Positions 37,081-50,899 of a stretch of DNA of 64,000 bases are shown piece by piece. The notes under the pieces were generated by a model. That model had not been told where the DNA came from. It was given only the letters and a program-made list of their open reading frames with translations, and ran no database searches. Position 1 is the stretch's first letter. Each line of letters opens with the position of its first letter. The DNA is taken from assembly GCA_037367405.1 (NCBI GenBank), contig JAZKJV010003138.1:62001-126000 (forward strand), given 5' to 3'. A program made the translations under genes and the position numbers. Origin of the DNA: Ottelia alismoides. Taxonomy: Eukaryota > Streptophyta > Magnoliopsida > Alismatales > Hydrocharitaceae.

Positions 37081-40000
37081 TGGGAGATGGTGGATGAGTA
37101 GGTGATAAATCCTTATTTGACTAATCTAAAATGGGCTCGTTGTAATACGATCAAATACAGATCTAACAGAGACCAAGCGAGAATCTCCGCAAGGAGTGGA
37201 TCGCTCTAATTTATCCTGGATAAGTACATGGTCGAACTCAGGAACACTATTAATTAGGCTATCTAATCAGGTCCTGATCTTGGTGCTTGGCTACTATAAG
37301 AAGCTACTTAATTAAGCTATGCAAAGTACAACAAATATGCAACACAAAATGCGTGCACGATTTTTATGGATTTTTCAATGCAAATTGTTGAATGCTATAA
37401 AATGATGATAAATTCATGACAATATACACGACACATAATCAAACATGCAATCATACCTAGTGCTCCTGAATCAATAATTTATCAAGTTAAATCATCATGC
37501 ATAAAATGATCCAAAACTATACAAGTTAACTCATCATCTCAATTCATGCACATTCCAATTCAAAATTGGGACCAAGTTAACAATTAACAACTCCAAACTC
37601 CCTAAAATGAAGATATATCAGTAAAGAATCTACAAGGCTAATCCAGCATGAACCTTGATTAATGTTTATGATCCCAAAGTAAATAAGTGAATTTATTGGC
37701 ACATTAATTCCATGAGCATGCAATTCTTAATTCAATTTATTGAGTTTAAAAGACCCAACTAACTCTCTATATTTCAATTCATTTTTAGCAAATCAATCAG
37801 AGATTTGATTATATTAGTAAAAGGGCATGAAATAAGCTTTCAAACAAGACAAATTTCATTCAATTTGAAATTAAGATGCTCAAGATATTGACCAATTAAG
37901 ACAACGGCCTATGTACGATAAAAACATAATAAAATATAACAAAAAAAGGTCCAAAAAATGGTATGAAATGCAATAAACAAAACCATCTGGGAATACAGTG
38001 CAAATAACCATGCGGGGGTATAAATGCAATTATGAGAAGTTGATAGGGCTTATTTGAAATTTTCCCAGGTAGCACATGCTTCGCATGCGCTGGAACTAGC
38101 TGAAATTGTGGAAAATTTGGATCTGTGCCTTGCAATTTGCCTAATCACGTGACATAGCTCACATGGGGGCTAAGCTCGGGCGGGCGGCTAGCCACGGGTG
38201 ATGTGGCACGCTGGGATGCTTTGTCTGCTGGTTCGGGCACCTGAGCCTAAGGAGTGAAGCACTGCTTCATAAGGAGGCTTGGTGAGCGATCACAACCATT
38301 AGATCATATCAGGTGATCTAATCTAGCGGTACCTGTAGAGTCTGAATTCTCTACCCCTCCTACGAGTACGGTGAAGCATAGCGGAGCTCTGGCGGGGCGT
38401 TGTTGGGGTATCCCCGCTCAGGCGTGAAGGTTGGAGGTCAAAGGAGGTTCTTTGAGCCATCGTGAGGATGTTGAACATGTTGTGAAGGGATGAGAAGGTC
38501 TGGAGCTCCCAAGCGGTGACGGCTCGTCGGAGAGGACAAGCTCGAACGGAACTCCAGAGAATTTTCAGTCAATCAACCTCATACGATGGTTAGAAGCATG
38601 CACATGTACAAGGGCAATCTATAGAGATGTAAATCACTGCAAGGTGGAGGATCTACGCGGTGAAGGAGTCTGAGCTTAAAGGGTTCCCAATCCTGTGCAA
38701 GGGCTGAGAAAGATTGGGGTGATCTCGATGATGGAGAAATGTGGGGGACAATCTGAAGTGAACACGAAGATGGGTGGGGATCAGTGAAGCTCACAAGGTG
38801 ATCGGAGTGGAATGAAGATGGGAGGGCATGCTTCGATAAATCAAAGAAGCTGAAAGGAAACAAAGAAATGGAAATGAAAAAAAAAGCTTACATGAGGAAG
38901 AAGATGGAGGATGGAAGAGTACTGGAGAAGCGTACAGGGGCCTAGGAGGTCAGGAATAGCTTCCTCGGTCTTAGCTTTACAGTTCCAATGCTAAAGAACT
39001 GAAACTCCAGCAGCTATAAAGTTGTCATACGACAACAAGAACGTGGATCACACCGATGAGAAGATCTGTCTTCACACTCGATTTCACTCTCTTCAAGTCA
39101 TGAAGAAGGATGAGGGATGCTTGGAGCTCTCGCATGCAAGGGTGGGTAGGGGTGAATCACATTGGACGTGGAGTATTTGAAGGGGATATGTAGCGATTCC
39201 ATGTGGTGAAGCATCGAAGTTTAACCACCTCTCACGACCGGTGGTTGGGGTGAAGTGGATGGCCAAGTGGTGCGTGAGGAAGGTGAAAGTTGGGTCAACA
39301 ATTAGGAGGTGGAACGAGGGGAAATTGTTGACTAGATGGGTTGGAATAAATGGAAGAAGAAGAAGTGGTTGCAAGTGTGCGTCGTGAGGGAAGTGGATGA
39401 CTAGAGGTTGAAGACACGTGATGACAGTTAGATCAAATGATCCAAAGGTCGAGGAGCAGGCGGAAGGGTATGGTCTTGATGAGAGCAAGCGATCTCATCA
39501 GATGATGGAAGGCAAAGTGCAGATGGATGGCTTGGATTGAAGCAATCAAGCATTGATGGACGGTTGAGGAGTGAGGTGGGTGGCAAGAGGAGAGGTGGGC
39601 CATGTGGGCGACCCTGAAGGCGCCACGTGGTCCAATGAAATAAAAGAAAAATAAGAAAGAAATATCTACATGCTTCAAAATAAAATGTGTTCAACATAAT
39701 AAAGAAAGTTGTAGGTCTTTTTGAGATCTACAACTTTCATGTATAACTCAAAATGAAAATAAACAATATATACAAGATACAATTTTTGTATTTTGAATAA
39801 GAAGCCAATTTTCAGAAAAAGAAATTTTAAATTCATTACCCACCCCATAAATACGATATAGGCTTACGCGAAAGTACGTGTTATGGGTAAAATATATACA
39901 AAGTACATACACACCCCTATACTTAGCGAGTGTTATGTCCTCATAGCCCAAAAAGCGCAAATAAGCCATAGCTCGGGCTACGGGTAATAGAGTGACAAAA

Positions 40001-40600
40001 TGAAACAGTGAGTGTAGATTAGTGAGGAATAGAATGATGAGTAAACACAGATGGCATCGGTCCCCCCATACTCAGGCCTTGGCCTAGGTATAGGAAGAAG
40101 ATGAATAAGGGAACTGATGGAGGCAAGAGGAAGGATGGTCGGTGATCATGGAGGTTTACGACCGATCTTTTTGGAAGCATGTGGTGGAAGGGAATAATGA
40201 TGGAAAGAAGATGAAGTAGAAGTTTCCCAGCCACCGCTGGAGTTGTCATCAGAAGAATAATATTGAAAGGTTGAGGTACTCCAACTATTCTGATTCTTAA
40301 GCTACTTTCTCAATGTTCGCTCAGTCTTCTTACTCCCGAGGATGAGTTATTGGAGGAGAAGTTTACATGATAGTCTGGCATTCTTGATGGGAAGAGCTAA
40401 AACCTTTCACACACATGAGACAATTGTTCAACGTTCATGGGGTATGCTTTAGGGGAAGGATTGATCTAAGATGATTTCTGCACCGAAAATGTTATAATGA
40501 TATGTATAACTTGGCGGCTATTGATTTTAAAACCCTAATTCTCAGAAGACTTCAGCCAAAATATTAATCCAAAGGTCGGGTCAAGCTCCATTTTCACCTT
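37081..40600. other. Possible LTR-retrotransposon-derived sequence, orientation uncertain
   Basis: No pol domain is readable. At 37150-37240 the stretch CCGCAAGGAGTGG with GGTCGAACTCAGG recalls the 'first-line' sequence of plant Ty3/gypsy leaders. A hairpin at 39704-39738 (GAAAGTTGTAG with its complement) is a common LTR feature. The 38100-39650 region is GC-richer and has long but featureless minus-strand frames. All of this is suggestive only. Confidence 0.3.
39704..39738. repeat. Hairpin around AAGTTGTAG
   Basis: Arms GAAAGTTGTAG (39704-39714) and CTACAACTTTC (39728-39738) are perfectly complementary. Similar CATGAAAGTTGTAGA text recurs at about 44328, in the next retroelement-like block. 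Confidence 0.65.
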
Positions 40601-43600
40601 TCACTCATGATCTTGGTATGGAACACAATTTCATTTCACCTCATTTCATCTTTAGTTGCTCAGGGACGAGCGATGTTTAAGTATAGGAGGATGAAAAATC
40701 CATGATTCGTCGCTCTAATTAGCTGAAAATGGAGCTTCGTCCTGAGAATTCAGGATCGTCTACATCTTAACTTCATAAAATTAACTTTCATGCACTCATA
40801 ATTAATTTGCACAAATTATCATTTCATTCATGCATTCAAAATTATCCCCACATTTTCACCTAACTTCATGCATTTTTAATTAATTCATGTTAAATCCAAT
40901 TGGCATAAAACAAACTCCATTTTGTACGTATCATTAACCTTAATTCATTAAAAATCCTAAAAAATGCTAACTTGTATATATGCAAAATAACCCTAAATTC
41001 TAATTTCAGACCAGACGGACTATAACGATGATATCTTCCCCATTCAGTGTTGGATTTCACTCTACTCGCTTTTATAGTAATATACATTCAAATAACTTTA
41101 AAACAAGATTAATTTCATAAAAAGTCAGAGCGCATATGTGAAAGTTGGGTTTTGGGCCTCTTTTGCGCATTGTACATTTCTGCCTATTTTGATCCATCAT
41201 TTCATGTGCATGTTTCACTAATTTAACTTTTTTCTTTTCATTTCTCTAATTTATTCGTCGTTTTAATAAGTCATGTGAAAATCAAAATCCAAAAAAGACC
41301 AGAAAAGCAATAAAAATGACATGTTCTGACTCAAGCCTATTCACCTAATCCATTTATACATAATTAACTTCCCTTAATTTTTCTAACCTAATTAAGTCCC
41401 ATAAAAATTCCAAAAAAATCACTTATAAGTCCATTGCATTATTCCATAGCATGATTGATTTTTGTATATATTTATTTATCATTAGAAAATCAAATAAAAA
41501 TTACAAAGCTAAAAAAAAGGTATTTTATATACATAAAATATCACAAAAATTGCATTATGCATTTCATTTGCACCTAAGTCCTTCATGAGCATTATAGATC
41601 ATAATTAGATGCACAATTTTCATGATGAGCACTTTTGCATCCGAGTCCAGTTTCTATTTTTATGTATTTATCTCTGAATTTAAGCATTGGTCAAACAATC
41701 TGGTCAAACTGCACACCACGTGGCGTGCTCCCATTGAGCCACCTGGCCATGGTCACCCTCAGTCTCTCTCTTCATGTGTCGTGCATGTGACCCTCCTTGC
41801 CCAGTTCTCTCTCTCTCTCCTCACGTACACAACACATGCCTACATCACCCTCCTCCTTACACGTGTAGCATGTGAGGATCTTCTTCCACAACAACCCGTA
41901 TCCTCCGGCCAAACCCTCACCTCTGCATCCTCCGACGTTGACCAACCACCTCCCCATCTTCTCGCAATCCAATTACCACCAACCTTGCCTGAACCCTATC
42001 CCTTTATCTTCGAAGATCCCCTCCTCTATCTTATCACCGGCAACAACCTTGTCCCCAACTCCATGGCCCCACAACCACTGGCCAACCTCGCTCTCTCCCT
42101 CTCTTATCCTATCTCCGTCGAACGCCAACAACTCATCACCGCCTCCGGCTGCACCTCTCTGCCTAGCGTATTAAAACCCATCATCGTCAATAATTCATCG
42201 TGATCTTCCTTATCTGCAATGAGAGAGGGAGCTCAGAAGGAGGTGGTGACAACCCTCCTTCACCGACGAGAACCCTCATCCAAGGCGAGATCCTTCAGAG
42301 CTTCTTCGCATACGTCGCGTGACTTGAGGCAAATCACTGGGTCGAGGGCCTTCGTCCTCCTCCACTTCAGGTGATACCCCCCCCCCCCCCCCCCCGCCCT
42401 TTTCTTCTTCCAGAACCCATCATCTTCTTTCTCTGCTTCTCCCCCTCCTCCGTCGAAACCTAATCCACATTGCACCGCCTCGTTCGCCCATCTCGATCCT
42501 TCCGCCTCCACCTTCCATCCTTCGCTTTCATCTCTTCCTCCTCTCTGATCTACTTCATCTTCGTCTTCAGTGACCCACACTCCTTCATCGACATCACATC
42601 AGCACTTGGGAGCTTCATCATCCTCGACAGCTGCCTCATCGACCACGAGAGGCTTGGGCCCCCATCTCCAGCCATCGGGGGCTCGGGCCGCTTCGTACTC
42701 CGGGCTCACCTCCTAGCTTCACCGAGAACACTTCCAGCAGGACTGCCCTCCGCCAAGGCTCCTCTGGGCTCTGCTCACCAGAGCCTTTTTCTGCCGCAGC
42801 GAGCATCACAGGGCGTGGAATCAAGCCTTCATCGACAGTCCGGGTCAAGAGGCAGCTTCAGATCCGAGCCAAGTACCTCGGGAATTCTGAAGCAATAGAG
42901 AGCTGACACGTAGAGACCCAAGACTAATCGACGCTCGAACCAGCTTCGCCTCACGTGCATCGCATGTGTTTGTGGTAAAATTGCGGTCGACTTCTTCCGA
43001 CTTTCCAGAATCACCAGGAAAACCCAAGTTACGTGCGCTACACACGCGACATGGGTAATTTGCACAAACGTCCTCTGAACTCCAAAAAACTACATCCGTA
43101 CCCTCGCCATCAGTAATCTGCATGAAGAACCATCAGCCTTTGCAAAGTTGTAGAATATTCCCCCTTGAAGGGTATAAATGCAAACTATTTCTTTATTTTA
43201 ATTACTATTTAGTGCCTGAACTTCAATTAGTCATATCTTGAACATTATTTACGGATTTCAACATTTTTGATGTTATTTTGCTCCATGATTTATTATCTTT
43301 CATATTAAATATTGAGATTTTATTTACGAGGCGTTATTTGACATTAAATAATTCAAGGACTCATTTTATTCATTTTGAGCACCTCTATCTTTTGATATCA
43401 ATTCTTTTATTGCGTAATAATTTGTGATTTGATAAGGGATTATTTGAGGGGTTAGTATGAGAGATTAATGAATGATTAATTGGATAATTATTTGTTGTAA
43501 TTATTGGGAATTGTGCTAATCACTTGGTGGCTTGATTTGGCTTTCTGCTCCATATTCACCGTCACTTGCATTTACATTTCACATCATTTAAAAATCAAAA

Positions 43601-46600
43601 AAAATATTGCATTTGTTTATTTTCCCCCACAGAGCATAGCATCATCTTTCTAGCATTAAAAGTACTTTGCAAAATCATGCATCACGTTTCCTCTTTTCAC
43701 AATTAATTACATCTTTAAATAAACTCTTAAAAAGGTAAAAAAGAGAAAAACCAAAAATAATTCTTTTTCCTTTGAAAACCTAATCTCTAGATTATTTAAT
43801 TATTAACTTAGACCCTCACATTACCTCTCCGAGTTCGACCTTGAGACTTACCCGAGTAAAATAAATAATCCGATCGCATCGATACTTGATTTTTCGTATC
43901 ATTTCTCGGTATCATCATCACTGTTGATGAATCGTTGAATTTCCCGACTACACAATGATGAATCTCCATTTCATCACTTTTATTCTATCATTTTGGCCTT
44001 AAAAACTCTAGTAAATGCATGCAAATGCCTTAATTCATGCATTTTAGCATCCATGCATTGTTGTGTAAATAGTGTATAAATTTTTTTAATGCCAAAATTA
44101 TAGAATAAAGAAAATAAAAGAAAAAGAATAAAATATCAAAGATATTTTATGACCTTAAACCTCGAGACCTGGGCATCTTGATGACTAGCTCGACAAGGAA
44201 TAAAGTAGGGGGAAACAAGGGTCAAGAAAAGAATAAATTTTTCATTTATTTATTCATTTATTATTCATTTTTGGGACCTATTTTATTTTCTACTTTTTAT
44301 ACTTGAAATAAAGAACCTTTAAACATGAAAGTTGTAGAAATAAAATATAGAAAAATGCAAAATTGATTTCATACAAAAATAATATACTATGTAAAAGTTA
44401 TAATCTAAATAAACTTCCAAAATCCCAACTTCCCAGACCCATATCTCTTAAATAAAAACTCAAAATATATCAAGATCACTTTAATTGTATGCAACTTTTA
44501 ATAAGCTATTTAATGAAGATGGTTTCATATTTTTTAAAATTAAGGTGTGAAAGTTAGGTTTTGGACCAATATTGTATAGTTTACCCGATTAAAATATTTA
44601 TTTTATTTATTATTTATTATTTTTATAATTTTATATTTTTATAATTTTGTAAATATTATTTATAATATATTTACATATTAAAACATGAATAAAATAATAA
44701 AGGAAACATTAAAATAAAATATGTATAGAAAATACATAAGTAAAATACCAATAACTATACATATAGAATAAATACACCTATTTATTTAAGTGTATATATT
44801 ACATCATAAAAATATAATAAAAATATATTTATGTATCTAGAAATAAGCTATAATTTTATAAAATAATAAATCAAATTAATAAAATAAAAAATACAAAATA
44901 AAAGACTAAAGTACATAGATAAATATACCTATATATCACCCCTAAAAAGTAACTTGTTATTATAAAGGCCAAAAAAATAAATAAAAATCATGATAAAATA
45001 ATTTTGTAAAATAACAAACATTTTTTATTTTACAATCTAAAATTAATAAAATCATTTTATAATTAATAATGAATTTACAAGGCTTTTTGGGCAGGTTTTT
45101 TCCGGTTGGTCCCCGTGGACCAACCAGAGTCTCTGGATGGTTGACCACAGGTCAACCGTCTGACCTGCTACCCTAGCCCTTATCAGACCTCATTTTTGCC
45201 CCGATTAACGATTTTTTGAAGCATGATCCTTTCATCCTTTGCGTCGAGCCTTTGAAAAGCGTTCTTCCTCGATCTATGTTGATTCACGTCGAGACATCAC
45301 CTTGGGCTTTAGATCGTTGCGCCATCTGAAATGCCTCGTTCTTCCATCACGTTCCACCACATGTATAAGAAACCACCTCCGTCCAAAATTTGTTTTTGAT
45401 CCCTCTTCCACCCGCGAGCCCTAAATCTAAGGTATGGACTTCCTTCTTGGTGACAGCAGGAAGACAAGGACACCTTCAGTGTATTGTTCGGTGTTGAATC
45501 GAGGCAGATCCAGCCGCCGCCGCCCGCTCTACCGTGAGGTCTCTCCGCTCCAGTCCATGTGAGGTAGCTTTTCATTTCTTCATTTTTTGTTCTTTAGACT
45601 TGCAGTAGCTTAGGGTACTCGTTTACTTCCTTTGATTCTGTCGAGCGTAGCGTAAAATCCAAATTTCTCGATCGTCGGAGCCTCGGCTCCGCCACCCCAT
45701 TGCGACCACCTCAGCCACGCTTCGACTCACTAGCACCTCCATCATCTCCCTCGTCGCTCTCTGATCACCCGACACACCCCCATCCACCTTGCTCTCGCAT
45801 AGAGCAAGGTCGTCGCCTCTCCTCCTCCGTCGCTCACCTAAGAGGCCACGTCCACTCCCCCTTTCACTCCCCTTCGCAGGCTGGAGGGACGAGGCAGTTT
45901 TCCCTCGACCCTCTTTATCCCTTTTTGTGTAGGAACATGGGCTTCACGTGCGGTTGGGGCGATTTTGTCATTCGTCGGGGGTTCCTGGAGCTGCAAAGCT
46001 CCGCCACCCTCTCGTGCTTGCTCCGGCCATCGTCGGAGCCTTTTGACGCCACCAGCCATCGGAGAACCCTTGCAGGAGAATTTAGGGCCATTTTGGAGCT
46101 TCAGAGAAGGCCGGATGAGGGATATCTTGATGGGGAAAACTCGCCTCGCTGGCGGTTCTTCCATGTTCTTGTTGGTCTCCTCGCAGCCGTTGGATTCTAC
46201 CCTGATCTTGGAGATGTACATCAGTCGTTGGATCGCTGCAAGCTTCTGCCATTGATGTAACTCATGTGATCTAATCTTGGTTGTGGACCGTGAAACATCA
46301 TCGCTGCATCTGGGAGGGCCATGTGTCAAGTGATGAGCCTCGAATTGTTGGCCGCGCCTTTGGATTGGGTATATTACATGTTCAACCCGGTCACCTTTTG
46401 TATTTATTAAATAGTTTATAAACATTCATCAGCTGCTTTATAATTTTATAATATTTGCAGCTAGGCCCCCCGATATATTTTTATTTACATATGTGTCCTT
46501 GCCAGCATAACGCACGTGCCTGTGCTCGTGGGCTTGGCCATTTTGCAGAAAGGCCCTCGTGGGTCTTAGATTTTGTATAAGGTCCCAGAACTTTGTGTGC

Positions 46601-48600
46601 ACATTGTATTATTTTAGTAAAATTGTAGAGAGGACCTGAGATTTATTTTTAATTACATTTATGCCCCTGCTAGTAGTGTAGTTTCTCTTTGTTGTCTTTA
46701 TTTATTTTTATATAGCAATTAAGCTTGAAAAAATATCAAAAATAGTTGTAGACTCTTGTTGCACTGTACTTTCACGTATATATTTTAGTTTTTAATTTTA
46801 TGACCTTTTATTATTTATTAAAAATAAAAAACAACCTATTCTGACCCTATTTGCAATAGAAAAACTATTAAAAATATAAAAAATGTTTTGAAAAATTCTC
46901 AAAAAAATATATTTTGTGTATTTATGTATTTCTAACCTTCAGATAAAAAATAACTAAAAATTGTAAAAGAAAACTCAAAAAATAGAAAAACCCTAAAAGC
47001 ACTTATAAAAATCTGCAAAATTCTCTAAAAAATCAAAAATTGTGTTTTTTGTCTTATATCCTTCTTTATATTATTATCTTTATATAAAAATTAATTTAGA
47101 GAAATTTTGATTTTATTTTCTGTTTTTAATCTCATTCTAGTTTCGAATGTTTAATCAAACCCTCTTTTAGGATATTTTTAACTTTAAAATTTATAAATTA
47201 TCAAAAAATCTTAAAATTTCACAAAAATAGTAAAAATATTTTAAAATTCAAAAAGATTTTATTTCTTTATTTTTATTATTTTTATTACTATTCATATCTA
47301 TATTAGTACATTTTGTATATATACTCTATATAGCCTTATACATATATTATATCTCTTCTATAAAAAGGAAAAAAATCTAAAAATATAAAATTATAAAAAT
47401 AGAAAATTAAAAATAAATATATAAAAATATAAAAAATAAATAAAATAAAAAATAAAAAAGCCACAAAAATTTGCAACTTGGATAATAAGTTAAGTGATAA
47501 TTTGTACTTTGCTTTCATATCTTGCATGTTGTACTCCCTTGCTTCCTGTGTTCGACCACTACTTGCTTGTCATTATGCATTCTTAGTAGGGTATAATAAA
47601 TTTTAATTCCTACTCTTAATTGCTTAATTATCTGTGTGGGTTAATTGTTGAAATAACGAGAGGGTTGGAGTAGTCGTCTCAGCGACAGTGAGCCTGATTT
47701 GTCAGGTCATTATTTAGTGACTCCCATTCTATCGTTTTTCAAATGGCGTCATTGCGGGGGAGCATCGGCTTGTAGAGTAGATTTTACCTCTTTTACTTGC
47801 TTAGCCATTTTTTATTATCTTTCTTCATTTGATTATCCATTTTGAACTGTCTGACATCTTTTCTCTTATCTTCTTGCGAGGGATCATGGATCGAGGATGA
47901 TCGCCTAGGTGATCCTACACAACCTTGGGATGCGGAGCTGGCTACTCTGACCTAGCCGGCAAGAGAGAACATGAAGCTCTTGAGAGAGAGAGGATAGCTT
48001 AGGATTTTTGTTTTTTGTGTGAGAGAAACTCATTTTGACTATTAATTTGTAATAATACAAGTACCCAGGACTTTGAATACTCGGGCCCAATTTCCAAGTG
48101 TTTGTTCACTTGGGGGCTCACCGTGTTTTCTGAGTTTTCTATCGTTTTCTTTTTTTGTTTCCCGTAGTTTTGTGTTTTCTGCCCTTTTTTCTATTTGTTT
48201 TGTGGAATGAGCCCTTAGTTTTTAGGCTTGCTTGACGTGTAGTCTAAGGCCAAACACATTAACCACCATTGCATGCACATATAGTCTTTATTTTTGGACT
48301 TAGAATTAATTAGTTGTTAAGTACTCAATCTTGAAACCACGTGCTGAGAGAGGTTGTATACAACGCTTGTAGGATCCGTTTTGGCGGGCACCGATCGGCA
48401 TCGAAGACCAGACTTAGGTTTCATTCTGAGTACTTAGCATTTGGTTCTTCACGTTTTAAGCTTCCTACTCCAGTTGATCGCGGTGAAGAGGAAAGGATAG
48501 CGCTTTTACAAGTGCTTATGAGCCTCTCAAATCTCACCCTCTGATCAAGGCTGATTTGCAATTATAGCTTCGAGCACCAAATAATTTAGGCAAGGTAGTT
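40601..48600 (+). mobile_element. Probable Ty3/gypsy-type LTR and leader remnants
   Basis: At 40655-40735 the text GCTCAGGGACGAGCGATGTT, TAAGTATAGGAGGATGA, then ATTCGTCGCTCTAATTAGC resembles the conserved junction of pol and 3' LTR in plant gypsy elements. At 43830-43860 TCGACCTTGAGACTTACC resembles LTR or leader text. At 47744-47768 ATGGCGTCATTGCGGGGGAG resembles the primer-binding/leader box (canonical TGGCGCCGTTGCCGGGGA). Downstream, near 47890-47940, GDPTQPWDAELATL looks like a gag start. No RT, integrase or protease was recognised. Whether this is one very long LTR, a non-autonomous LARD-like element or several nested pieces cannot be resolved by eye. The open frames at 41.6-42.9 and 45.2-46.3 kb are not supported as genes. 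Confidence 0.4.
42377..42396 (+). repeat. Poly-C tract
   Basis: A run of about 20 C in a GC-rich patch. It is likely unstable and prone to sequencing or assembly error. Confidence 0.9.
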
Positions 48601-49240
48601 GTTTGTCTTCCTTTTTGAAGTTCAAGTACATCTTCTTCTCTTATTTTCAGTGATTCCATGCATTCATATTTCAACTTCAGCATCTCTGATCTTCCCATTT
48701 CTATTCTATTCTTGTTTTTCATGTCTTTCTATTTTGATCATACCATGCCATGCCACAATTGACTAAATACATGCATCTTCTTCTTTACCTTTCTTACACA
48801 ATCTTCCATCCTGGATCTATCTTATCGCCTCCACAAAAGATCCCCACTCATCCCATTTATGAATTATCAATAGTATAACTTGAGAGATTCAGTTCTTGAA
48901 GAGTGATTGGGTCAAGTTTAATCAAGATGAGGGTATTTCAATGATTAAATGACAAAAGACTTATTGTTTGTAACTGATTTATAAACAGAGATTTATGATT
49001 GATGAGTTTGTTTGAGAAGTGGTAAATCACTGATGTGTATTGGGAAGTCATCATAATTGTAGGAACATATTGCAATAATTGCTACAAAATGAATCCATTT
49101 CAAATGTTGAAATAAAAAAAGCGCCACCAATTTATCTTGGTTCTAGAAATTTCTTGAGTAAGCATTTACTCTAAGTTTCTAGATTTTTCTTTATAAGATG
49201 AGCCTCTTATTCTCTAGAGTTTTTTAAGCTCCAATTACGT
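48601..49240. other. No recognised gene
   Basis: AT-rich sequence without supported coding or RNA features. Confidence 0.4.
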
Positions 49241-49244
49241 AGAG

Positions 49245-49361
49245 ATTTCTTAATGTGAGTTAACTTCAATTCTCTAGAATATTCTTGGATGCATTGAATT
49301 CGAATATTCTAAAGAATTCCATACTCTCCAAGGCTATTGGAGTTAACTCACATTAAGAAAT
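49245..49361. repeat. 117-bp fold-back sequence
   Basis: Arms of 26 bases (49245-49270 and 49336-49361) starting ATTTCTTAATGTGAGTTAAC are inverted copies with one mismatch. Inner arms TCTCTAGAATATTC and GAATATTCTAAAGA also pair. It may be a small MITE or a hairpin precursor. No target duplication or second copy was seen in the window. Confidence 0.65.
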
Positions 49362-50899
49362 ACTCCCATATCATTTGACGTAGCACAGGATCTCTTTCTA
49401 ATGAACCATCAATAGATTTATGGTAGAGTACTTTGGAGCACACATATGGTTCTTGTTGATAGTGACCTAACTTGGACACATGTCTTCAGAATTTTGAGAA
49501 GAAAATACTTTTCTTTACTGCTATTTCATTCGCATCTTTGCAAAATAAGCGACGATGGACCTCTTTGCCATTGTTGATCTAAAAGCATTAAATTAATGCC
49601 ATAGTTTTAATATAATAAAAAATTAGCTTATTTTCAAGATAATATTTTAAAATTAATCGACAAAAGAAGCAAGGAATCACAAGACAGCTACAATATATAA
49701 ATAAGTTTATTGAAATATTTGCAAGAGGTAATACAATTACTATCATAACAAACATAACAAGCAACAAACTAATGTGATGATGCATTTCATATGCATGTAT
49801 TAATAATTTAATTGGTATACCCCCACATTTTTATCTTTAAATCATTTGAAAAAAGAAAAATAAATTAAAAATTAATTTGATGATATTGATACATGCGCTT
49901 CCAGTGAGCAATGAATGAAGATTAGATCAAATCAATATAAGCGAAAGATGGGCTCGAGACGGAGTCACAGAGGTTGCACTGGGGACTCGGAGTTGCGACA
50001 CAGGAAAATGTCGGAGCATGAAATTCAATATGTTTGCGTTGTTGAACCTAAAAGGGGAAGATGCCAATTGTAAATTAAGATGATAAATATATTATTTTAG
50101 GAACCGAGAAATTAAAGTCATGATAATATCATAAACGCACGACTAACAATATAATTACTGGCATAGATTTTTTCAAATTGAGATAAAAAGAAATGTATAT
50201 AAGGGAACTATAACATTCTTGGAACCACATAATACTATAAAGACTAAATATAATTTGGTCGTTGCATCAATCTAGAAGATATAATTGCTCTATTTCTTTA
50301 TAAAAAAATGTGTCATCCGAACAATTATTCAAAAATCCCACATTACCCGATTGTTGCATGCAATCGTTTGACAATCGTAAATCAATAGGTAATGATGGAC
50401 GAATATTCTCACCTGATCCGATCACGAAGGAGGATTGAAGGAAGCACGGACTGAGGAAACCGTATAGAACTCCACCGTCGAACTTCGGATGCGTTGAAGA
50501 AAGGGGGGGGGGAGGGGGCGTAAACAGGAGGGAGTTATATACATCAGTAGAGGCTTTGATTTACACGAAACTAGCCACGTAACGAGCGACCCTTAATTGG
50601 TTGTTCAACAATCTAATTTTTATATTTTTTTAATTTGAAAATATCACTAAATTGAAAAGGAACCGTGATTAGTTCTTCTTTTTCTAAAAATAGAATGGGT
50701 CGAATGGATAGTGACGGCTGAGAAGAGGGGGGGCAAATATGGCTATCGGCACATCACTCCTGAAGTTGTGGAGGGGAGGCGTGTGGGTAACGAGAAGGCC
50801 CCCCTCCCCTATGATGTATGTATGTGTAACGGAACGGATTGTGACGACCGACGGAAGCTTGTAACATTAGGTTGCACGACCGAACCGTTACCGAAAACT

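Noticed and set aside
41622..42203. 193-codon open frame
   Set aside because: Composition-driven Pro/Ser/Leu/Thr content, no start context or domain, and it lies in probable LTR sequence.
45700..46260. 186-codon open frame on the plus strand with a 195-codon antisense frame
   Set aside because: Both strands are open, no domain is recognisable, and the region sits in LTR-like sequence.
50400..50540. Minus-strand leader exon with donor GATCAG|GTGAGA
   Set aside because: Donor-like, but there is no coding content, partner exon or recognised gene; chance is likely.
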